Shown here: piece by piece, positions 1-9,706 of the stretch | Numbering within the stretch: position 1 is the first letter of the stretch | Layout: each line of letters begins with the position of its first letter | The notes under the pieces: model-generated | Told to the model about the DNA's origin: nothing | Databases searched by the model: none | The model's input: the letters and a program-made list of their open reading frames with translations, nothing else | Assembly (NCBI GenBank): GCA_035517695.1 | Contig: DATIYI010000423.1 | Coordinates: 39,064-103,063, forward strand | Length of the DNA: 64,000 nucleotides | Origin: DATFVJ01 sp035517695 | Lineage (GTDB): Bacteria; Actinomycetota; Actinomycetes; Streptosporangiales; Streptosporangiaceae | Direction: 5' to 3' | Program-made: the position numbers and the translations under genes

Positions 1-794
1 AGGTGTGTGATCCGCACCGCGGAGTCCGTGGTATTGACGCCCTGCCCGCCAGGTCCGCTCGACCGGTAGACGTCAACGCGGATCTCGTCCTCCGGGATGA
101 CGATGTGATCTGTCCGCTCCACCACCGGCACCACATCCACCCCCGAGAACGAGGTTTGCCTGCGGCCCTGGTTGTCGTAGGGTGAAATGCGCACGAGCCG
201 GTGGGTACCGTGCTCGCCGCGCAGGGTGCCGTACGCATAGGGAGCCTTCACCGCGAACGTGGTCGACTTTATGCCCGCCTCCTCCGCGTACGACGTGTCG
301 TACACCTCGGTCGGATAGCCGTGCCGCTCGGCCCAGCGAAGGTAGATCCGCTGGAGCGTCTGCGCCCAGTCCGCGGCGTCGGCGCCCCCCGCCTGCGCAT
401 TGATCGTGATGAGCGCCTCGCGCGCGTCGTACTCACCCGACATGAGGGTGCGGGTCTCGAGCTGATCAATCTCCTTGCGGAGCGAGGCGAGTTCGCGTTC
501 CGCATCGCGGCGAGTGGGCTCGTCGTCCTCACTCTCCGCAAGCTCGAACATGATGGAGGTGTCGTCGAGACGGCGGCGCAGATTCTCCACCCGCGAAAGC
601 TCGGCTTCGACATATGACAGCCTGCGGGTTACTGACTGCGCACGTTCCTGATCGTCCCACAGCCGCGGATCACCAGCCTGATCGCGCAGACCGGCTGCCT
701 CGCGCCGCATCGCGTCCAGGTCAAGGACGGTCTCGACGCCAGTGAGCTTGGACGAAAGCTCTTTGATCTCCTCCGCGGGGTCGGTCGCTGTCAT
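1..794 (-). CDS. prfB: Peptide chain release factor 2 (5' part; gene runs off the left edge)
   Basis: Class I release factor that recognises UGA/UAA stop codons and triggers peptidyl-tRNA hydrolysis. The frame opens at ATG 794 on the minus strand (MTATDPAEEIKELSS) and stays open to the window edge, giving about 264 residues. The N-terminal helical domain contains GDPRLWDD, and the catalytic loop SSGPGGQGVNTTDSAVR with the universal GGQ lies at the edge. The +1 programmed frameshift found near codon 26 in many bacterial RF2 genes is absent: the reading frame is continuous through that region, as is usual in actinomycetes. About 100 C-terminal residues are missing because of the window boundary. 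Identification is firm. Confidence 0.95.
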   Translation of the reverse strand, partial: MTATDPAEEIKELSSKLTGVETVLDLDAMRREAAGLRDQAGDPRLWDDQERAQSVTRRLSYVEAELSRVENLRRRLDDTSIMFELAESEDDEPTRRDAERELASLRKEIDQLETRTLMSGEYDAREALITINAQAGGADAADWAQTLQRIYLRWAERHGYPTEVYDTSYAEEAGIKSTTFAVKAPYAYGTLRGEHGTHRLVRISPYDNQGRRQTSFSGVDVVPVVERTDHIVIPEDEIRVDVYRSSGPGGQGVNTTDSAVRITH

Positions 795-958
795 GCGAGA
801 AAGCCTACGCGAGGTGAGCACGGCGTATGGAGACTGGCATACTCGCGGGCGTGGGGAAACGCGATTTCTGTCCTCGCTGCCACCGCCGGGCCCGCGGGCG
901 CGCATTCGCCGGTGGCGCCATCGGTGTCGTCGGTCACGCGGAGTAATGAATTGTCGGA

Positions 959-2119
959 GTGACGAGTTATCAAAGTATGACGACCAGCATGGAGACGAAG
1001 ATCACCTTTTTGCGCAACACATACCGTACCGCCGTCGGCCTCGTGGCCGTCGCAGCGCTGGTGCTCGGCACGCTCGCCTTCGCGCCCCCCACGGCGGCGC
1101 TGGCAGGGCTGCCGATCGGGCCGCCTGTAGGGGTGCGTGTGAGGACAGCGCTGATCGCGCGCACCACAGGAGCACGGTTGCCCACCGCGGGACCTGATGC
1201 CGCTCCGCCCGGCGAGCTCACCTTGAACTACGCCAGGCAGGTGTTCGACACCTTTGCCATCACGGACGAGGTGGCTCGCGCGGCTGCGGACGAGTCGCTC
1301 GAGCTGTCCCTGGTCAGCGAAGCTCAGGCGCCGCTGACTGTGTCAGCGTACGAACAGGCTGATTACACCGGCACGCCCGCGCCCGCGTATAGGTACGGGA
1401 CTCCCGCGCTCTACGTGCCGCAGATGAAGTCCTTCCCGTTGTGGTTCGTCGCGGTCGCGCCGCGCATACCCGCCCGCGGCGGGCCGACCCGCACCGCGAT
1501 CATGGTGTTCAGTCGGCCCGCCGTCGCCGACTCGTGGCAACTGAGCCTGTCAACCCTGGTCGCACCTGGCGCGGCGGTGCCGGAGATCGCCATGGGCGCC
1601 GGCGGCCATGCCAGCGCACTAGCCACGTTCGACCACGGCTTGATTATCAGCCCGAACAGTGTCGGGGCGCTGCAGGCCGCGGTCGCCGACGATGGCCGTG
1701 ACGCCGCGGCGGCCGGGGTCGTCGCCGCAGGCCCTTATACCACCGGTATATACGACCAGATCAAGGCAGCCACGCGCCACGCGACCCAGCCAGGCCTCAG
1801 CTACGATTCGCAGCTGCAAGGAAGCACGTACCCGCTGTACGCGCTCGGCACCTCCGATGGAGGCGCGCTTGTCCTGTACTCACTGACCCTCAATACGATC
1901 ATCAAGAGGACCGCGCAAAACCGTCAGATCCAGATCCCGCCTGCCTTCGCCCCCATTCTGTACGCGACCGGGCGCCTGCTCATTCAGTCAGAACTTGATA
2001 CCGGGCAGACGTACCAGTATGCGGCCGAGGTGCCGCCAAGCCAGCCAACTGGTCAGCCATCGGGCCTCATGCGCGTCATCGCCTCCGACGGTGGCCCGAC
2101 CAGCGCCGGCGGTGACTGA
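959..2119 (+). CDS. Secreted or membrane-anchored hypothetical protein
   Basis: About 386 residues from GTG 959; in-frame ATGs at 977 and 989 are also possible, and none has a strong ribosome site. Near the N-terminus, TYRTAVGLVAVAALVLGTLAF is a positively charged stretch followed by a hydrophobic segment, consistent with a signal peptide or anchor, with AALAG as a possible cleavage region. The remainder has no transmembrane segment and no catalytic motif that I recognise; it looks like an extracytoplasmic domain, with a hydrophilic Pro/Ser/Gly tail. It lies convergently against the glutamate dehydrogenase gene 22 nt away. Function unknown; export is inferred from the N-terminus only. Confidence 0.7.
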   Translation: MTSYQSMTTSMETKITFLRNTYRTAVGLVAVAALVLGTLAFAPPTAALAGLPIGPPVGVRVRTALIARTTGARLPTAGPDAAPPGELTLNYARQVFDTFAITDEVARAAADESLELSLVSEAQAPLTVSAYEQADYTGTPAPAYRYGTPALYVPQMKSFPLWFVAVAPRIPARGGPTRTAIMVFSRPAVADSWQLSLSTLVAPGAAVPEIAMGAGGHASALATFDHGLIISPNSVGALQAAVADDGRDAAAAGVVAAGPYTTGIYDQIKAATRHATQPGLSYDSQLQGSTYPLYALGTSDGGALVLYSLTLNTIIKRTAQNRQIQIPPAFAPILYATGRLLIQSELDTGQTYQYAAEVPPSQPTGQPSGLMRVIASDGGPTSAGGD

Positions 2120-2141
2120 CCCGAACTCGGCCGCGGATCAC

Positions 2142-5100
2142 TCAGGCGCTGGTGTGCGGAAGCGTGCTCGTCGTGACCAACGTGCGGATCGCACGCAGCG
2201 CGACGGACAGCGTCGCCACATTGAACCGCTCGCTCTCCCAGATCTCAGCGAGCGTCTGCCTGGCTCGTGCGACTGCTGACGCGTTGTGGTCCGCCCAGGC
2301 CGCAAGCCGCTCCTCCGGCGTGCCCGAGCCACTGACCACAAGGACGTCGCCGGTCAGCGCGGCGTGCGCCGCGTAGAGGTCGTCGCGCAGCGCCGCGCGC
2401 GCCATGGTGTTCCACCGATCGTCCTTGGGCAGCGCGATGATCCGCTCCCTAAGCCGGGTAATCTGCAGCCGGTCGGCCAGATCGAAATAGACTTCGGCGA
2501 CCTCATCGACGTCACGTTTGCCGGCGGCCGCGATCTCCACGATGTCAAAGGTCGAGTAGGCGGGGACCATCGCGGCCGCCTGTTCGGCCAGTTCGAGCGG
2601 CACACCACGCGCGGTAAACGAGTCGCGGCGCTCGTCAAATCCGGACAGGTCCCGACCGGTAAGCAGCTTCGGCAGCCCGGACCCGATGGTAACCACGCCG
2701 TCGGCGAAAAAGTCGATGGTCGATCGGATAGGCAGCGGCGGACGCCGGCCAATCAGCAGCCACCGCGCCGCGCGCTCGATCAGCTTGCGGCCCTCAAGCA
2801 GCAGCGATACCTGGGTGGCCACCTCCACCCGGCCGTCGAGCGCCTCGACCGATTCCCAGAACGCCGGCATGCCGAATACCTGACGGGCGACAAGCCAGGC
2901 GCGCGCCAGGTCCGGCCCGGATGCGCCGGTTTCCTCGTTGAGCCGGAAAGCGAACGTGGTGCCGGACCGATCCACTATCTCGTTCACCACGCTACTTGTG
3001 ATGATCTCCCCGCAGAGGGGGTGGCCGGGCATCCGGTCCGCGTATCGCTCGCGCAGCGGATGCGGGAAGTACTCGGCCAGCTCGCGCCCTAGGTATTCGT
3101 CGGCAGGCAGGTCTGAGGCGACAAGCTCCTCGGTCAGGACGATCTTGGTGTAGGCCAGCAGCGTCGCGAACTCCGGCGCCGTCAGACCGAGCCCCGCGGA
3201 ACGCCGCTCGGCGATGACCTTGTCGGTCGGCAGGTATTCGAGCCGCCGCCGCAGCACTGCGTCCCTTTCCAGCTTGCGGATGTAGCGCGCGTGCACGTGC
3301 AGCATGGATGCCGCCTGCGCGCGTGCCGCGGCCAGGCAGGCGTTTTGCTGGTAGTTGTGCTTTAGCACCAGGCGCGCGACCTCGTCGGTCATCTGTTGCA
3401 GCAGCTCGTCACGCTGCGGGGTTGCCAGCTCGCCGTCACGCACGGCGCCGTTCAGCAAGATCTTGATGTTGACCTCGTGGTCGGAGGTATCGACGCCGGC
3501 CGAGTTATCTATGAAGTCGGTATTGATCAGGCCGCCCGCGAGCGCATATTCGATGCGGGCCGCCTGGGTGAGACCGAGGTTCCCGCCCTCGGCGACGACC
3601 CTGGCGCGTAGCTGCGTCGCGTCGATCCTGACCGCATCGTTGGACCGGTCTGTGACCTCGGCGTGGCTCTCGCTCGTCGCCTTCACATACGTGCCGATCC
3701 CGCCGTTCCATAGCAGGTCGACAGGTGCGCAAAGGATGGCCTTGACCAGCTCCTGCGGTGTCAGGGTGGCCGTTTGCTCGCCTAGCCCGAGAACGTTCCT
3801 GACCTGCGGGCTCACCGGAATCGATTTCAGGGTGCGCGACCATACCCCACCGCCGGCGGACATTAGCTCCTGCCGGTAATCCGCCCACGAGGAGCGCGGA
3901 AGTCGCATAAGCCTGGCCCGCTCGGCGAAGCTCACCGCCGGATCGGGGGCCGGATCGATGAAAATGTGCCTGTGGTCGAAGGCAGCCACCAGCTTGATCT
4001 GCTCCGAGAGGAGCATTCCGTTCCCGAACACGTCTCCGGACATGTCCCCGATGCCCACGACCTCGAATTCCTGGGTTGCCACATCGATGCCCAGGGCGCG
4101 GAAGTGATGCTTTACCGACTCCCAGGCACCACGCGCGGTGATCCCCATCTTCTTGTGGTCGTAGCCCGCGGAACCGCCAGACGCGAACGCGTCCCCGAGC
4201 CAGTACCCGTACTGGCTCGCGACCTCGTTGGCCAGATCGGAGAACGTCGCGGTGCCCTTGTCGGCCGCGACCACCAGGTAAGGATCGTCGCCGTCCTGAC
4301 GAACCACGTCGGGGGGCGGAACCACCTCACCGCGCTCAAGGTTGTCCGTCACGTCGAGCAAGCCACTGACAAAGAGCTTGTAGCAAGCAGTTCCCTCGGC
4401 CAGCCAGGCCTCACGATCGGCCGGACTCGGCAGTTGCTTGCAGACGAACCCGCCCTTCGCGCCGGCCGGCACGATCACCGCGTTCTTCACCTGCTGCGCC
4501 TTGACCAGGCCGAGGATCTCGGTACGGAAATCCTCACGCCTATCCGACCAGCGCAGCCCGCCACGCGCGACCCGGCCGAACCTCAGATGAACGCCCTCAA
4601 GGCGCGGCGAGTAGACGAATACCTCGAACCGCGGCCGCGGCGCCGGCAGGTCGGGCGCCTGCTGCGGATCCAGCTTCAATACCAGATAAGGCTTGTATTC
4701 AGCAGCGTCGCTAACCTGGCCCTGCTGATCCGGGGGGGCACCGCGCTGCCCGGGGGACACCCCCGGACCCCCGATGGCCCGGTCCCCCCGCTGGCCCTGC
4801 TGATCCGGGGGGGCGACCCCCCGGTCCCCCCGCTGGAAGTAGTTCGTGCGCAAGGTGGCATGGACCAGGGTCAGGTAGGAACGCATAATGCGGTCCTCAT
4901 CGAGGCTCGCCACCTCATCAAGCAAGCCGGTGATCTCTTCCGTGATCGCGTCGCTGCGCTCAGCTGGCCCGTCACCGCTGTCGTAACCAGCGGGGCCATG
5001 GCCCATGCCCGGCTGGCACGCTGGATCGAATCTGGACTCGAAAAGAAGGACGAGCAATCTCGCCACGGCCGGGTTCGACCGGAGCACGCGCTCGATGTAT

Positions 5101-7319
5101 TCCTGACTGAACGCACTGCCCGCCTGTCGCAGGTATCTCGCATACGCCCGTAGCACCACGACCTGCCGCCACGACAGGCTCGCGTCGAGAACAAGCGCGT
5201 TGAAGCCGTCGTCTTCCACCTCACCTTGCCAGAGCGCGGTCAGGGCGTCCTCGAACAGGTTCTTGGCGGAGGCTCCCGCGGGCCGCCGGCCGACCGGTTG
5301 GCGGCGTAGCCCGAAATCGTAGATCCAGAACCTAGCCGGGATGGCGATCGAGCCCTCAGTGCCGTCATCGCTGGCGAGCACGTGCCCCCCGGGGCCATCG
5401 GGATCCTTGAAATCCAAGGCTCGCGCGCTGAACTCGTAGGGCCGCTCATCGATCACCTCCACTCCCATGTGCTGAAGCTCGGGCAGCACGTCGGAAAGGA
5501 CGATGCGCGACGTTGCCCGGTACACCTTGAGCCGCTCCTCGCCCGGCCCGGCGCCTGGAGGCTCGTACAAGTCAACGCTGAAGACGCCGCCAGACTCGGC
5601 GAGCCGCGCGACCCGCATCAGGTCGGCGACGGCTGCCGCTGCGGGCACGGCCGCCTTGTAGCCCTCAGGGATCATCCGACGGGCGATCCGCGTCAGCTGA
5701 GCCCCTATCTGGGACCCGAGTTGCGCCTCGGCCTCGTCGGCGAGGTCCTCGTCCCACGACCTGGCCGCGGTGGCCACCGCGCGCTCAAGTTCCTCCGCGT
5801 TAACCCGGGGCATGGGCACGCCGCGCTCACCGCGCACCACGATGTGCAGCCTGGCGAGGGCCGCATCGCCGATCATCGCGCTGTAGTCAACGGTCTTGCC
5901 GTTCAGCGCGGCGCGCAGGATCTCGGTCGCGCGTAGCCGCACGTTCGTCGTGTACCTGTCCCGCGGTAGGTACACCATGCAGGACATGTAGCGCCCGTAC
6001 ACATCCCTGCGCAGGAAGAGCCTCGTCTGCTTGCGCTCACGCAGCCGCAGCACGCCGAGCGCGATCGGCAGCAGCTCATCGACGGAGATCTGGAATAGCT
6101 CCTCGCGAGGGTAGGTCTCCAGAATCTCGACCATGTCCTTGCCGTCGTGGCTGGCAGGCGACAGTCCGGCGCGCTGCAGCACCTCAGCCAGCTTTTGCCG
6201 CAATACTGGTATCCGCGCCACACTCTCGGTATATGCCGCGTGACTGTACAGGCCGAGGAACCTGTACTCCCCCACCACCTCACCGCTTTCGCTGAACTTC
6301 TTGACCGCGATGTAGTCGAGGTAGTTGGGGCGGTACACGGTCGCACGCGAATTGGCCTTGGTCAGGACGAGCAGCCGGCGCTCCCTCGCTTTCGCCCGCA
6401 CCTCAGGCGGCAACGAGGCGAAGGATTCCGAGCGCTGTTTGTCATGACGCAAGATTCCCAGGCCGGTGCCTGGCACCGCGCACAAGGCACCACCATTTGG
6501 CCCTGCGGGCCCGGCCGGCTCGGTCACGAGGTCATACTCGCGGCAGCCGAGGAACGTGAAGTGACCATCGGCGAGCCAGCGCAGTAGTTCCTGGCCCTCG
6601 GCGAGCTCGGCGACGGGCAGTGCGGCAACTCCCGGTTCCGGCGGCTCACTGCCGAGCGCGTCCGCGAGCTGGATCGCCGCCGACGCCATGCGCTGGCCAT
6701 CCTCAGCCACCACCGCCACGTCGGCGAGCACCCGGCGCAGATGATCCTCAAGCCCCGCGGGCGGCGAGGCCGACCTGCCGGCCTCGATATGCATCCACGC
6801 CTCTGACTGCTCGTCGGGAGCGCCGGAATGGCCATAGACCTGGCCGCATATCTCGCGCAGCTCACCGGCGATATTGCGGCGGACCCGCAGCTGCGGGTGG
6901 ATCAGCACGTTGATGCCAAGATCGTGACGGCTGAGTTCCATGGTCAGCGAGTCGACGAGGAAAGGCATGTCGTCCGTGACAATGTCAATCAGGATCCTGC
7001 CAGGCTCCAGCCCGATCGCAGCTACCTCGGCAAGCTCGCCGCGGACGCGGACAAGCGCACGGCCCGGCGGCCGGTGAGCGCCGAACCTGGCGTGCTCAGT
7101 GGCTACCGCGGCCACCCGCGCCGGGTCGCGCCCGGCCAGATCCTCCGGAGCTACATGGCGGTAGTAGAGGCGGAAGTACTCGAAGAGATCTTCCGGCACG
7201 GGGCTCAGGTCGCGCACCCTGCCGCCGACAGCAGAGTCCGCCGTAGGCGGCACCTCCGCGCCACCCCGCGCTGCCTCCCGCAGCACCGCGTCCTTTTCCG
7301 CGTCGAGACTTACCGCCAT
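2142..7319 (-). CDS. gdh: NAD-specific glutamate dehydrogenase, 180-kDa class
   Basis: Oxidative deamination of glutamate to 2-oxoglutarate with NAD, a catabolic entry of amino acids into the TCA cycle. The product is 1725 residues, matching the very large (about 1650-1800 aa) actinobacterial/proteobacterial class. The C-terminal half contains the dehydrogenase core: VARGGLRWSDRREDFRTE, KNAVIVPAGAKGGFV and the nucleotide-binding region. The N-terminal half is the regulatory ACT-like extension. I chose ATG 7319 (MAVSLDAEKD) because GGAG lies about 8 nt upstream; the frame stays open a further 53 codons, but these look non-native. An insert of about 40 residues near 825-868 is encoded by G-tract palindromes and carries two copies of PPDQQGQ. 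It lies at a variable site before YKPYLVLKLD, so activity need not be lost. Confidence 0.95.
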   Translation of the reverse strand: MAVSLDAEKDAVLREAARGGAEVPPTADSAVGGRVRDLSPVPEDLFEYFRLYYRHVAPEDLAGRDPARVAAVATEHARFGAHRPPGRALVRVRGELAEVAAIGLEPGRILIDIVTDDMPFLVDSLTMELSRHDLGINVLIHPQLRVRRNIAGELREICGQVYGHSGAPDEQSEAWMHIEAGRSASPPAGLEDHLRRVLADVAVVAEDGQRMASAAIQLADALGSEPPEPGVAALPVAELAEGQELLRWLADGHFTFLGCREYDLVTEPAGPAGPNGGALCAVPGTGLGILRHDKQRSESFASLPPEVRAKARERRLLVLTKANSRATVYRPNYLDYIAVKKFSESGEVVGEYRFLGLYSHAAYTESVARIPVLRQKLAEVLQRAGLSPASHDGKDMVEILETYPREELFQISVDELLPIALGVLRLRERKQTRLFLRRDVYGRYMSCMVYLPRDRYTTNVRLRATEILRAALNGKTVDYSAMIGDAALARLHIVVRGERGVPMPRVNAEELERAVATAARSWDEDLADEAEAQLGSQIGAQLTRIARRMIPEGYKAAVPAAAAVADLMRVARLAESGGVFSVDLYEPPGAGPGEERLKVYRATSRIVLSDVLPELQHMGVEVIDERPYEFSARALDFKDPDGPGGHVLASDDGTEGSIAIPARFWIYDFGLRRQPVGRRPAGASAKNLFEDALTALWQGEVEDDGFNALVLDASLSWRQVVVLRAYARYLRQAGSAFSQEYIERVLRSNPAVARLLVLLFESRFDPACQPGMGHGPAGYDSGDGPAERSDAITEEITGLLDEVASLDEDRIMRSYLTLVHATLRTNYFQRGDRGVAPPDQQGQRGDRAIGGPGVSPGQRGAPPDQQGQVSDAAEYKPYLVLKLDPQQAPDLPAPRPRFEVFVYSPRLEGVHLRFGRVARGGLRWSDRREDFRTEILGLVKAQQVKNAVIVPAGAKGGFVCKQLPSPADREAWLAEGTACYKLFVSGLLDVTDNLERGEVVPPPDVVRQDGDDPYLVVAADKGTATFSDLANEVASQYGYWLGDAFASGGSAGYDHKKMGITARGAWESVKHHFRALGIDVATQEFEVVGIGDMSGDVFGNGMLLSEQIKLVAAFDHRHIFIDPAPDPAVSFAERARLMRLPRSSWADYRQELMSAGGGVWSRTLKSIPVSPQVRNVLGLGEQTATLTPQELVKAILCAPVDLLWNGGIGTYVKATSESHAEVTDRSNDAVRIDATQLRARVVAEGGNLGLTQAARIEYALAGGLINTDFIDNSAGVDTSDHEVNIKILLNGAVRDGELATPQRDELLQQMTDEVARLVLKHNYQQNACLAAARAQAASMLHVHARYIRKLERDAVLRRRLEYLPTDKVIAERRSAGLGLTAPEFATLLAYTKIVLTEELVASDLPADEYLGRELAEYFPHPLRERYADRMPGHPLCGEIITSSVVNEIVDRSGTTFAFRLNEETGASGPDLARAWLVARQVFGMPAFWESVEALDGRVEVATQVSLLLEGRKLIERAARWLLIGRRPPLPIRSTIDFFADGVVTIGSGLPKLLTGRDLSGFDERRDSFTARGVPLELAEQAAAMVPAYSTFDIVEIAAAGKRDVDEVAEVYFDLADRLQITRLRERIIALPKDDRWNTMARAALRDDLYAAHAALTGDVLVVSGSGTPEERLAAWADHNASAVARARQTLAEIWESERFNVATLSVALRAIRTLVTTSTLPHTSA
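4716..4843. repeat. G/C-tract palindromic repeat inside the gdh coding region
   Basis: A 24-nt exact direct repeat (4716-4739 and 4791-4814) is spaced by 75 nt, that is 25 codons, and surrounds hairpins of the form CCGGGGG-aca-CCCCCGG and CCGGGGGG-(3-4 nt)-CCCCCCGG. A similar hairpin occurs between genes at 17941-17958. The tract keeps the gdh frame open and is translated as a Gly/Pro/Gln/Asp-rich loop. This looks like a dispersed REP-type palindrome that has entered a coding region; that origin is inferred. Confidence 0.7.
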
Positions 7320-7323
7320 TGCC

Positions 7324-7515
7324 CTACTCCTTTGCAAACCACAGCTCGTACGCCTGGTGCACGGTGCTGAAGAGCAACTCGTCGCGGGCGTGCGGGTCCG
7401 CCTGAGGCACCTGCTGATCAAGCAGGCCTGGCAGCCGCGGGTAGCTGCCGTAGCCGTGGACACCGCCCTCTTCTCCATAGCGGCGGCCCGCTCCTATCAG
7501 CGCCCCACCGCCCAT
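7324..7515 (-). pseudogene. N-terminal stub of tryptophan 2,3-dioxygenase
   Basis: 63 codons ending in TAG. The last 35 residues before the break (YGSYPRLPGLLDQQ ... DELLFSTVHQAYELWF) match the conserved start of heme-dependent tryptophan 2,3-dioxygenase, the first enzyme of kynurenine formation. The protein then ends AKE-stop, so more than three quarters of the enzyme, including heme ligand and catalytic helices, is absent. The ATG sits one nucleotide after the stop of the acetoacetyl-CoA synthetase gene (TGACATG) and keeps a good GGGAG site, so the stub may still be translated. Its last codons, GCA AAG GAG, form the ribosome binding site of gdh. This fits a deletion that fused the head of the dioxygenase gene to the gdh leader. 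Confidence 0.75.
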
Positions 7516-7516
7516 G

Positions 7517-9706
7517 TCAGTTCTCCCGCTCGGCTTCGCCGCTCGTCCCTGCTGCGCCTCCCGGCTCCGCCCGGAAGTAATCAAGTACCTCGGGGTTGGC
7601 GAGCGCGTCGGGGTCGGCCGCCTCGGCGATCGGTGTGCCAAGGAGGATCTTCCGCACCGGTACCTCGAGCTTCTTACCTGACAGAGTCCGCGGGATGCCG
7701 GGCACCTGATGGATCTCGTCGGGCACATGTCGTGGTGAGAGCCCTGTCCGCAGAGCGGACCGGATCCTGTCGACCACGTCCGCATCGAGCGGCTTCCCCG
7801 CGGCCGGGACAAGATACAAGATCAGCCTGCCTTCCCTGCCAAGCCGTCCAGTGTCGATCACCAGGCTGTCGGCTACCTCACCGAAGCGTTCGACCACACG
7901 GTAGAACTCGCTGGTGCCCATCCGGACGCCGCCACGGTTGAGCGTGGCGTCCGACCTGCCGTAGATCACGCAGCTACCATCAGGCAGCACCTTGATCCAG
8001 TCGCCATGCCGCCATACACCCGGATACATCGCGAAGTAGCTGTCCCTGTAGCGCGTACCACCCGGGTCGTTCCAGAATCCAACCGGCATTGACGGCATGG
8101 GCACCGTGATCACCAACTCGCCGACTCCCCCTATGAGCGGCTTGCCATCCGGATCGTAAGCCTCGACCTTCGAACCAAGGCACCGGCCGGAGATCACACC
8201 GGCCCGCACAGGCAACAGCGGGCAAGGCCCGACGAAGCCGGTGCACAGATCGGTGCCGCCGGAGAACGACCCAAGCACCACGTTACGCTTCACCTGGTCA
8301 TAGACCCAGTCGAACCCCTCGGGCGGCAGCGGCGAGCCGGTGGAGCCAACACCGCGCAGCGCGGTCAGGTCCAGTTCGCTGCCGGGGCGTAGCCCGGCCT
8401 TGGCGCAGGCGAGCAGGTACGGTGCGCCGGTGCCGAAATACGTGACCCGGGTATCGGCGGCTAGCCGCCATAGCGCGTCGGTGCCCGGATAGGTCGCGCT
8501 GCCGTCATAGAGCACGACGGTGGCACCGGCCAGCAGCCCGGCCGCCAGGTAATTCCACATCATCCAGCCGGTCGTCGTGTACCAGAAGAACACGTCACCA
8601 GGACCGAGGTCCTGATGAAAGCTGATCGTCATGAGATGTGCGAGCAGCACGCCGCCGTGCCCGTGCACGATTGGCTTGGGCAAGCCGGTTGTGCCGGAAG
8701 AAAAGAGCACCCACAGCGGGTGGTCGAATGGCACGTCAGCGAACTCGATGTCGGAGGCGCTCGCAGGTATGCCGACGCCATCCGGACGGCTGCGGATCCC
8801 GAGCTCATCCCAGCCGACCGCGGTCACGTCAGGCAGTACCCGCTGCTCACCCGCGCCCGCACCCCAACTCCCGAACGGCCGCGCCGGGTGTTCCGCCCGG
8901 CCACCGCGGTCAAAGCCCGTTCGTTGGTAATCCACCGCGACCACGGCGCGCAGGTACGGCAGCGCCGCGACGATGGCGCCCACCGCGTCCGCGCGGTTGA
9001 AGATCTTCCCGCCGTAACGGTAGCCGTCCACCGCTATCAGCACCTTCGGCTCGATCTGCGCGAACCTGTCGATGACGCTCGCCGCGCCGAAGTCGGGTGA
9101 ACACGACGACCAGATCGCGCCAAGGCCGGTGACCGCGAGCATGGCGATCAGCGCCTCAGGTATGGTCGGTAGGTAGGCGGCGACACGATCGCCGCGGGCG
9201 ACGCCGAGGGCGCGCAGCCCTGCTTGGACGCGCGCGACTTCCGTGGCAAGCTCCCGATACGTGAGATTGGCGGCGTCGCCGGACTCGGACCGGAAGATCA
9301 CGGCCGTCCGGTGCGGATCGGAAGCCGCCGACCGCAATGCCACCCGCGCGTAGTTGACCGTGGCGCCGGCGAACCAGCGGACGTCCGGCATCGGGCCACC
9401 GGCAAGCGGCGGCCCGTCCCCGGGCCGTCCCGGCACGTCGAAGAACTCCCAGACCGACTGCCAGAACTCGCCCGGCTGGTCGACCGACCAGCGCCACAGT
9501 TCGTCGTAGCCGCCAAAGGTCAGCCCGCGTTCGGCGGCAAGCCAGCGCAGGAATTGGGTAACCCGCGCATGCGCGCGATCGGCTGGGCCGGGCGCCCAGA
9601 GCAGCTTTCCCTCGTGCGCGGGCGTGGCCGCAGGTGCCGGTGTCGTGGCCGGCGCAGACCCGGCGGGTGCGGCGAGGTCGTCGTCAGGTGACATAGGCCC
9701 CAGCAT
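7517..9706 (-). CDS. Acetoacetyl-CoA synthetase (acetoacetate-CoA ligase)
   Basis: ATP-dependent activation of acetoacetate to acetoacetyl-CoA, by way of an acyl-adenylate. ANL-superfamily features are clear: P-loop VLFSSGTTGLPKPIVHGHGG, the adenylate site near YTTTGWMMWN, GGVRMGTSEFYRVVE, and the C-terminal catalytic lysine in RTLSGKKLEVPVRKIL. N-terminal GKLLWAP and FGGYDELWRWSV are typical of acetoacetyl-CoA rather than acetyl-CoA synthetase. ATG 9706 gives 729 residues; ATG 9694 is equally possible, and the domain begins about 30 residues later after an Ala/Pro-rich tail. It is followed at once by the dioxygenase stub and gdh on the same strand, suggesting one catabolic transcription unit for amino acids and ketone bodies. 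Confidence 0.92.
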   Translation of the reverse strand: MLGPMSPDDDLAAPAGSAPATTPAPAATPAHEGKLLWAPGPADRAHARVTQFLRWLAAERGLTFGGYDELWRWSVDQPGEFWQSVWEFFDVPGRPGDGPPLAGGPMPDVRWFAGATVNYARVALRSAASDPHRTAVIFRSESGDAANLTYRELATEVARVQAGLRALGVARGDRVAAYLPTIPEALIAMLAVTGLGAIWSSCSPDFGAASVIDRFAQIEPKVLIAVDGYRYGGKIFNRADAVGAIVAALPYLRAVVAVDYQRTGFDRGGRAEHPARPFGSWGAGAGEQRVLPDVTAVGWDELGIRSRPDGVGIPASASDIEFADVPFDHPLWVLFSSGTTGLPKPIVHGHGGVLLAHLMTISFHQDLGPGDVFFWYTTTGWMMWNYLAAGLLAGATVVLYDGSATYPGTDALWRLAADTRVTYFGTGAPYLLACAKAGLRPGSELDLTALRGVGSTGSPLPPEGFDWVYDQVKRNVVLGSFSGGTDLCTGFVGPCPLLPVRAGVISGRCLGSKVEAYDPDGKPLIGGVGELVITVPMPSMPVGFWNDPGGTRYRDSYFAMYPGVWRHGDWIKVLPDGSCVIYGRSDATLNRGGVRMGTSEFYRVVERFGEVADSLVIDTGRLGREGRLILYLVPAAGKPLDADVVDRIRSALRTGLSPRHVPDEIHQVPGIPRTLSGKKLEVPVRKILLGTPIAEAADPDALANPEVLDYFRAEPGGAAGTSGEAEREN

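Noticed and set aside
1..794. Programmed frameshift in prfB
   Set aside because: The reading frame is continuous through the first 60 codons with no internal stop.
4730..4840. G-tract palindromes as a transcription terminator within gdh
   Set aside because: The gene continues in frame on both sides with conserved enzyme sequence, so a functional terminator here is unlikely.
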